Origin: Bacteroidia bacterium
GTDB taxonomy: Bacteria; Bacteroidota; Bacteroidia; Bacteroidales; Azobacteroidaceae
Assembly (NCBI GenBank): GCA_025999115.1
Contig: BNWW01000049.1
Location: 1 to 14,544, forward strand
Reading direction: 5' to 3'
Length of the DNA: 14,544 nucleotides
Shown: positions 1 to 7,400 of the stretch, piece after piece
How the letters are laid out: each line of letters opens with the position of its first letter
Position numbering within the stretch: the stretch's first letter is position 1
Notes under the pieces: generated by a model
The model's input: the letters and a program-made list of their open reading frames with translations, nothing else
Told to the model about the DNA's origin: nothing
The model's database searches: none
Made by a program: the position numbers and the translations under genes

Positions 1-24
1 AAAGGTGTAATGTCGTTTGAAATT

Positions 25-38
25 TTTTGTATCTTTGC
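25..38 (+). promoter_or_regulatory. Bacteroidota-type promoter -7 region (TATCTTTG)
   Basis: The stretch contains TATCTTTG at 30-37, matching the Bacteroidota -7 consensus TAnnTTTG. The same TTTTGTAYCTTTGC string occurs in front of the gene at 9044. No good -33 TTTG lies at the usual 19-21 nt spacing (the TTTG at 16-19 is too close), but the left edge of the window limits the view. If active, it would start a transcript near position 45 and give the gene at 446 a leader of about 400 nt. Confidence 0.45.
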
Positions 39-72
39 CATTTGAAAAACCACTTTATTTTTTTGTTGGGAG

Positions 73-86
73 CACTAAATTTAGTG
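73..86. repeat. 14-nt perfect palindrome CACTAAATTTAGTG
   Basis: Seven-base arms meet with no spacer. It lies about 30 nt downstream of the predicted transcription start. It could be an operator for a dimeric repressor or just a short hairpin; nothing in the window decides this. Confidence 0.4.
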
Positions 87-100
87 ATAATTTTTCAAAC

Positions 101-139
101 AGCAAAGCGTTTTAAGTATTTTATTTACAACGCTTTGCT
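101..139. repeat. 11-bp inverted repeat (hairpin) in the leader
   Basis: The arms AGCAAAGCGTT (101-111) and AACGCTTTGCT (129-139) are perfectly complementary across a 17-nt AT-rich loop. No T-tract follows on the plus strand, so it is a poor intrinsic terminator in that direction. It may be a leader stem or the end of a transcription unit that lies outside the window. Confidence 0.5.
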
Positions 140-202
140 AATATATCTAATCGCTTAATTGCGGATTTAAGGTTGTAAATGAAATAAAAAATAAAAAACA
201 CG

Positions 203-250
203 TGTGCGTAAAGCACATAAGATAAAACATATAAAATAGCGTTTGCTATA
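203..250 (+). other. Two small leader hairpins
   Basis: TGTGC (203-207) pairs with GCACA (213-217) around the loop GTAAA, and ATAGC (236-240) pairs with GCTAT (245-249) around GTTT. Each stem is only 5 bp and could be chance in AT-rich DNA. They are listed because they fall between the upstream promoter-like box and the larger structured element at 253-388. Confidence 0.3.
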
Positions 251-252
251 TT

Positions 253-388
253 CTTGTCATTGAAATGTGAGAAGTTTCGAGTACTACAAGGATAAGTTGA
301 ATGCCGCAGTAATGCGGATTTACTTATTTGTAGTACGGGTAATTCTCACAACCTCAATGGCGGATAACGTAAGTCCGCTATTTTTGTG
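253..388 (+). ncRNA. Candidate structured RNA / regulatory leader (unrecognised family)
   Basis: A nested set of stems forms one long arm. GTCATTG (256-262) pairs with CAATGGC (355-361) with one G-U; TGTGAGAA (266-273) with TTCTCACA (343-350); GTACTACAA (281-289) with TTGTAGTAC (328-336); then, after a GG bulge (290-291), ATAAGT (292-297) with ACTTAT (322-327). The tip is CCGCA (304-308) with TGCGG (313-317), closed by a GTAA loop, which is a GNRA tetraloop on the plus strand only. A short terminator-like hairpin follows at once. The GNRA loop and the downstream T-tract both favour plus-strand transcription. It could be an independent small RNA, or an attenuator or cis-regulatory leader of the giant surface-protein gene that starts 58 nt further on. 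I do not recognise it as a named RNA family. The structure is read directly; the function is inferred. Confidence 0.5.
359..385 (+). terminator. Intrinsic terminator-like hairpin in the leader
   Basis: GCGGA (360-364) pairs with TCCGC (374-378) around a 9-nt loop. A T·G pair can be added inside (365/373), and TATTTTTG follows (379-386). The stem is short and the T-tract is broken by one A, so it is a moderate terminator. It sits 61 nt before the start codon of the giant gene, so it either ends a separate small RNA or acts as an attenuator of that gene. Confidence 0.45.
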
Positions 389-445
389 TCCAAATTTTTG
401 AAAATCAGAACAAAAAATGAATAACAAATTTAGAATACATAGTTT

Positions 446-1321
446 ATGAACACTAAAGTTTTAGTAACAGCAGCAGGCGCTTATCGTAGCGGCGCAATGG
501 AGACGGAACCCATTTCAAAAAACCGCGTCAATCCGAAAAACGAAAGGAGTAGGAGTAAATTTTGTTTGGCAGTAATTACAGCGGCATTACTCTTGTTCTG
601 CGGACTGCCGATGGCGGGGTATGCTATGAGTGCTGACCAAGGCAGTCTCAATCTGACAACTTTGTGGCAAAGCACAGGAAGTAAAAAACTTGGAAGTATA
701 TTTTTTGCCAATCAAGATGATACTTACTCTTTTACCGCCACAGCAGGATATAGATACGAGTTTGAATTAACAGAACGTTTTGGCAGTGCGAAAATTACAA
801 TATACGATGCTAATGACAGATCCGTATCTAGCCTTGATAATCTTTCCGGCACTCATTATGTAAAAATATCAGGGAACGGTGCCTTAGTTGATGTTAAATA
901 TAATCTTGCGTACAGGAAAGTGGTAAATACCTATACCGTAGCGTATAATGGCAATGGTACCACTGGCGGCAGCACAGCGTCAAGCAGCCATACCTACGAT
1001 GAAGCAAAAAATCTGACAACAAATGGATTTACAAGAACAGGTTACTCTTTTGCGGGTTGGGCAACAAATCCAAGCGGGCCGGTAGTTTATTCCAATCAGC
1101 AATCAGTTCGCAATTTGACTACAACTAATGGTGGAACTGTTACGCTTTATGCCAAATGGACGCCTATCACCTACACCGTGTCTTATAACGGCAACGGCAA
1201 TAATGGCGGCAGTACAGCGTCGAGCACTCATACCTACGATGCAGCAAAAAATCTGACAACCAACGGATTTACAAGAACAGGTTACTCTTTTGCGGGCTGG
1301 GCATTATGGGAAAGCTGGTAG
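446..1321 (+). CDS. N-terminal part of giant T9SS-secreted InlB-repeat surface protein (ends at in-frame TAG)
   Basis: This is the amino-terminal end of the protein that continues in the same frame to 8914. The ATG at 446 gives a long basic n-region before the hydrophobic signal core (about residues 39-58, with AVITAALLLFCGL). An internal ATG at 497 would give a more ordinary signal peptide and is a credible alternative start. Cleavage probably falls after GYA or AMSA. After it come a beta-rich segment resembling a pre-peptidase C-terminal (PPC) domain (about 64-155) and two tandem Listeria-Bacteroides (InlB B-type) repeats, typified by TYTVxYNGNG, TRTGYSFAGW and TLYAKW. The second repeat is cut by TAG at 1319-1321. 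By itself this 291-residue product would be exported but would lack the sorting domain that T9SS needs. The repeat match is strong and the PPC call is tentative. Confidence 0.8.
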   Translation: MNTKVLVTAAGAYRSGAMETEPISKNRVNPKNERSRSKFCLAVITAALLLFCGLPMAGYAMSADQGSLNLTTLWQSTGSKKLGSIFFANQDDTYSFTATAGYRYEFELTERFGSAKITIYDANDRSVSSLDNLSGTHYVKISGNGALVDVKYNLAYRKVVNTYTVAYNGNGTTGGSTASSSHTYDEAKNLTTNGFTRTGYSFAGWATNPSGPVVYSNQQSVRNLTTTNGGTVTLYAKWTPITYTVSYNGNGNNGGSTASSTHTYDAAKNLTTNGFTRTGYSFAGWALWESW

Positions 1322-1408
1322 GCAGTTTATTCCGATAAACAGGATGTTAGTAATTTGAGTACAACTAATAATGGAACTGTTACGCTTTACGCCAAATGGA
1401 ACTATGAA
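929..1408 (+). repeat. Two tandem 240-bp InlB/Listeria-Bacteroides repeat units
   Basis: Unit 1 (929-1168) and unit 2 (1169-1408) have an exact 240-nt (80-codon) period. Much of the DNA is nearly identical; a run beginning GGATTTACAAGAACAGG is shared for about 30 nt. The main divergence is a patch in unit 2 at about 1304-1321, where five of seven codons differ in residue from unit 1 and one becomes TAG. Such direct repeats are prone to unequal recombination. Confidence 0.85.
1319..1321 (+). other. In-frame TAG stop interrupting the giant gene
   Basis: Unit 1 of the repeat reads Ser-Gly-Pro-Val-Val-Tyr-Ser where unit 2 reads Ser-Trp-stop-Ala-Val-Tyr-Ser. The frame is unchanged and homology continues straight through, so this is a nonsense substitution (or base-call error) and not a frameshift. 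The replaced codon in unit 1 is CCG, two substitutions away from TAG. Confidence 0.85.
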
Positions 1409-4400
1409 CCTGTACCGATAAATCCTACTGGTATTTTCGACCAGTGGACTAAAAAAGTTACCCTCTCTTGGACTTACAACAATCCCAGTAATTTAATCGG
1501 AAAATTTTATGTTTACAGACGACAGGTGCCGGAAGCCGAATATACGCTTTTGGCAAATCCCATTCCTGTAACAAACGAAAGTAACAAAACAATGACTTAT
1601 GACAATACATTAGTAGAAACCGATTTTTCCAAGAATTTTGAATACTTTATTGGCTTCTACGAAGGCACAGATGCACCTGCTAACGAGAACGCTATTGCTG
1701 CGGCTAACCGCGTTGTTGTGCCGGTAAACACTGATCCAACACTTCCTTTTAATGTGGAAACCGAAGGTCATATCAGCAGTATTGACATTTCATTCACTCC
1801 TGACCGTCGTTTGTACGGCACTGATTATACCTATCGGATTCAGCGCAGAGTGAATGCTATTACTCCTGACGCTCCTTTTGTTGATTGGGTCAGCTCAAAT
1901 CAATATTTTAATCACACCAATGGCAATATCACATTCACAGACGACAGTACCAATTTCACAGTGAAGCACAACGACCCGGGACTAAATTTGCAGTGCGATA
2001 TTTACGAATACAAGGTCATTATTTCGGCATTTGACACTACGTTTGAGCGTATCTCTGTCAAGACATCCCCAGCCAGCACCGCTTTTGTCAAAATAGCAAA
2101 ACCATTTACGGCAACTATGGGCGAACACACGAACTATGTGCGTCTGCAATGGACAGTTGACAAACTTTCGGCGTCTACAACTGAAACCTACCGCGTTTTC
2201 CGCCAACTTGCTTCTGACAATCCCGAAACAGGTGCGTGGGACGAGTTGGAAACCGTTACTTCCAGCGCTGCAACTGTTTATTGGAACGACAACAACGCCC
2301 TTACAGGCGTATTCTACCGCTATCGCGTGGTGCTTTATCAGGTTTGTTCAGGTGTTGAGAAATATCTTGCCCAAAAAGACGACATTGGCTTTACGCAGGC
2401 ATTCGGCTTAGTGAGCGGACGTATTACCTACGGAACCGGCGGAGATCCGGTAAAAGATGTGAATGTGCTTGTGAAGAAAACCGACCTGATGGACGGTGAA
2501 AAGCAATATCATTCGCTCAAATCTACCGGCGGCGGACAAAAATTTGAGTTTTTGGCTGACTCTGCCTATTTCAACACTATATGGACTTCCAAAAACTGGA
2601 CTTTGCAATATTGGTTGCGCCCTGATGGAACAAATACCGGTAATGCTACTATCGGATTTATCGGCGGAAACGAAATTTATATGTCGCAAGTCGAGGGCGG
2701 ATACAGGGTTTATACCAATTTTGGCGGCTCAACCTATACTTCCGAAATCATTCCTGCCAATAAATTTTCGCATATCGCTATTACACGCAGTGGAAACGAT
2801 ATGAAGATTTACACCGTTATAGACGCAAATCCGGACAGTATTTCGCTCAAAAACACAGCGTTTATTTATTCGGCGGCAAACATTCAATCCGCTGCCAACA
2901 GCAAAATCTCTTTCGGATATTCGTTGAAAGGCTATGTGGACGATATTCGTTTTTGGGGCAAAGCATTGACCGAAGCCGAAATCCGGCGCGATTACAGCCG
3001 TATGCTTGTTGGCAACGAAAACGGCTTAAAGGGCTATTGGACACTCGACGAAGGACTTCCGGGCTACGCCTTCGACCGATCGCGTGTGGGAACAACTTAC
3101 AACAGAAATCACGCTACCACTGTCACCCTTACCGGCAGCGACATTGTGCCGGATGACACCTATCAACTGGCGCTCAAAGGCATTACAGACGCTAACGGCA
3201 ACTACCAAATCAACGGCATTGCATACAGCGGCGAAGGTACAAGTTACTCCATTGTTCCGTCTTTTGGCAGTACATATTTTGCAGCAGACGGCAATGAAAT
3301 TGACAGTCGCCACAAGTTTAACCCTACCGAACATTTGCGCTATATTTCTCCTTCTTCAATGGTGCATAACGCCACCGACTTTACCGATATTTCAGCCTTT
3401 ATGCTGCGCGGACAGGCGCTATATGAAGGCGGCAACTATCCTGTGGCTGATTGCTCGTTTGAAATAGACGGCTCGCCTGTAATAGCCAACAATCAGCAAA
3501 TAAAAAGCGACGTCAACGGCAATTTTGCAATCAGCGTTCCTATTGGCGTGCATAAAGTGCAAGTTAAGAAAAATGGACACACTTTTGCCAACGACGGCTT
3601 GCTGCAACAGGCAGGCGCAGACATTAACTACAATGCTCCGCGGGCAGATATTATATTTGAAGACCAAACCCGCGTGAAACTTATCGGACACATTGTGGGC
3701 GGCAAGCGCGAACACGAAAAAACGTCGAGCTTTGGCAAGCGCGTGAACAATATCGGCTCCGACGTGCTGAAACTGACTCCTGCAAAAAACTATCATTTTT
3801 TGGCAGAAGACACGTTGTTTTTGCACAATACCGGCGACCAATGGGCAAAATGGTCTAATCAGACCGGCACTTCAAACGATACCACGCGGATGTCGATTGA
3901 CGGCAACAACATTACTATCCACATCAGCCCCCGCACAGGCGAATATGTGGCTTGGCTTTATCCTGAAGTTTATACCGTCAACAATATTGAGGCGGGCAAC
4001 TACGGCGATATTTACACCGAAAACGCCACACTCGACCTGCGCGATGCGCCGGTTATGGACGAACGTTTGTTGAAATCAAACGTGCTGACTTATGTCGATT
4101 CCGTTTGGGTGCCCAAAAAAGGCAACCAACTCGCACATTGGGAATATGGCGAAAAATCCGACACGGTGCGTTTCCACCACGAATGGGGCTACTACTATCA
4201 GGCACAGCCCTCTTATGGCGTACAACAGTTAAAAAATAGCAAGCCGGTGGATTATTTTGGCGACGAAACATTTAAAATAGACGAAGACACCACGCTCAAT
4301 CTGGTTACAGGCTCAACTTATTTGTTTGGAAAATCTGTTTTCACTCAGAATGAGCCTTACGCTTTCCAACTTTCGGCATTTGAAAACTATTACAATCCTG

Positions 4401-7400
4401 CTACTGCCCTTACCGACACAGTACCTGTAACCGGCGCATTGGTGTCATTCACCGGCGCATTGCTGGCAGAAAATCCCGACCCTATTGAATTGGATTCACT
4501 CGGACAAGGCGTATTTGAATTTTACGGCGGCGCGGTAAATCTTACTACCGGCATAGCCGCGTTAAGCACAGTGATGGATGTGGACGGATTTTCATATTAT
4601 TCCACAACATTTGGCGAAGACGGGTTAAGTGCCTACGTTTTAGGCGGAAAAGGTACCGGCACCGACTTTGTAACCAGCGCAGGCGATAAGATTGACTTTG
4701 TCCTGCACGACCCTCCCGGAAGCGAAAGTTACGCCTATATCGAAAAAGGCTCTATTGCTTCTAACGGCGTAACGTGGGAATCCGTAGATGGTTTGTACGG
4801 AGATGCTTCGCTATCAGCCCTATTGGGTGAAGATTTATCAATAACAGTAGGTTTCTTGGGTAATGGAATATCAGTACAAGCACTTGAGCTTGGAACTGAA
4901 GTTGGCGCAGGAGTTAGGACATCTACCAAGTATGTGGGAAACAATACGTGGATGGAACGGCACGAATTTAACGAGCGTTTCCAAACCTCTGCCAGTCCCG
5001 ACTTTGTAGGACACGAAGGCGATATTTTCGTTGGAACAGGCATAAATATGCTCTACGGTATAACCAATAATATTATCGTTAGCAAAGCCGCAGGATTAAA
5101 TCCCGCAGATATTATTCTGACTGTAGGCAATTACGCTGTGGCAAAACAAAAATCGTTTTCCATTGGTGCCGATTTCGACACAAAGTTTATTTATACCGCT
5201 TACGAAATCGAAAACATTATGATTCCAAAGTGGAAAAATATGGCGAAAGAACTTTTTGTTTTCAGCGAAGAAGGCATTGACCCCAACAGCATTCCCAATC
5301 CGGTGTATGTGTCGAAATTGCCTGTGAATGACCCGAATTTTGGAAAAAATAACGACGACCCGGATTTCGGCACACAAGCTACAAATAAAGCATTTGACGG
5401 ACCAAGTTATAAAGTAATTCTGCCCACTGCACTGGCGGCTATACTGAATTTCAATCCCACAATATCTACAGGAAGAATCTTTTTCACCGACTCCATACGT
5501 TATTACAACGGGAAGATTGGAATGTGGAAAAAACATTTGGCTGACAATGAACGGCGCAAAGTGGAAGCGGATTTCGACCACGCCAAAAATATCAGTTTCG
5601 GAGCCGGCGCACAATATGAAAAAAGCGAAAGACACTCTAAAAACGACAATTTCCAAAACGGGTTCCAACTTACTTTCGATATTTATGCCTTTGCAGACGT
5701 ACAAACTAAAATAAAAAGTTGTGGGGTGCATATTACTGCCGAAAGCGGCTTAACCTTCGATAATACCGTGTTATTTAATTCCGAAAAAGAAGACAGTCGC
5801 ACCACCGGCTTTGTGCTGGCAGAAAATGGAACAACAGACGAAATTTCAGTTGATTATCTGCTCGACAACGCTAACACCACCAACCTGCCTACTTATATGT
5901 TCCGTACACGCGGTGGGCGCACAAGTTGTCCTTACGAAGGCGCAACAGTTGCCAAATATTACCAACCGGAAAAGCAGCATATTCTCAGCGCAGCGACTAT
6001 GCAAATTGAAGTGCCGAAAATCGCTGTAACAGGCGGTGCGTACCGCGTACAGGTGCCTTCTACCCGTGCGGCGGCTTATACGCTCGAACTGACCAACGAA
6101 TCGGAAACGGACGGCACCGGCAATTTCAAACTCTTTGTTGACGAAAGCACCAACCCCGACGGCGCAGTGCTTAAAATTGACGGATTGCCCATTGGCAACG
6201 GTCGTTACTTTACCGTTCGGTCAGGACAGGTTTTGCGGAAAACGCTCACGATAGAAAAAGGACCCACCGTTGACGCATACAATGACATTCGCCTGATTCT
6301 CGCTTCCGACTGCGACGGAAATCTTTCGGACGATATATTGATTTCGGCGGAATATCTGCCCTCGTGTAGCGATGTGTCGATAAAATATCCGGCAAATAAC
6401 TGGATTATCAATACCGAAACGGGCGATAATATCTTGGTTGAATTGGAAAATTACGATGTGAATTTCTCTAATTTCGGTTATGTGGAATTGCAATATCGTT
6501 CTGTTACGGCTTCGCAATGGAGCAGCGCAATGAAGTTTTATGCCAACCAAACGCGCTACGACAACGCACAGGGTGATAAAACTCTGCTCACAAGCAGCGA
6601 CCAAAGCATTAAGTATGACTGGCACAAGGGACAACGCCCCGACGGCGAATACGAGTTCCGCGCGCACACCGTTTGCGCAACTGAAGGTGGCGTACAGGTG
6701 GCTGAATATTATACGCCCGCAGTGCGCGGTACAGTGGATATGACCAAGCCCCTTTCTCTCGGCGCACCTTCGCCCGCCAACGGCATTTACGGCGCAGGCG
6801 ATGAACTGTCGATAACTTTCAACGAAAATATCAATACCGCAATGGTAATTTCGGACAATATCGTGGTTACTTACGGCGCAAGCAAAACCGCTGTGCCTGT
6901 AGATTTTGTAACTTCGGCAAACAAAATCACCTTTGACTATCCGGTAGATTATTTCTCAATCCTCGAGGGCGAAACGCTGGATATTACCGTCAGCGGCATT
7001 TACGATATGCACGGCAACCAATCCGATACGATTCGTTGGCAGGCGTATGTAAACCGCAATGCCTTGGTTTGGGAAAGCGACGGAATCAATCTCGTGAAAG
7101 AAGCAGGCGAAACGCTGCAATTTACAGCGAAAATCAAAAACGCAGGCAGCAACACCATCAGTTACAAATTTGATGATGCCAATCTGGATATGCACCTGCC
7201 GCAATGGTTAAGCGTAAATCAGCCCACAGGCACTTTACAGCCCTTGCAGAGCAAAGAACTGACATTTACCGTTTCGGCAGGCGTAAATATTGGCTCTTAC
7301 AGAGAACAAATCGGCGTTACTAATGGTAATTTGATTGCTAAAAACCTGCCGCTAAATCTTACGGTAACAGGCGCGTTGCCCGAAGGTTGGACGGTTAATC

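Noticed and set aside
312..401. 29-residue ORF (starting MRIYLFVVRV) as a leader peptide
   Set aside because: Its start is buried in the tetraloop stem of the structured RNA, no ribosome-binding sequence is visible, and there is no run of regulatory codons.
1319..1321. TAG recoded as a sense codon (alternative genetic code) or selenocysteine/pyrrolysine-like read-through
   Set aside because: The recognisable genes here end in TAA or TGA, so the window alone cannot exclude recoding. However, only one internal TAG is found in a very long gene, it lies in a locally scrambled repeat, and cellular Bacteroidota are not known to reassign TAG.
5096..5731. 211-codon minus-strand open frame inside the giant gene
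   Set aside because: It lies opposite a continuous modular protein and its translation resembles no family I know. It is a shadow frame.
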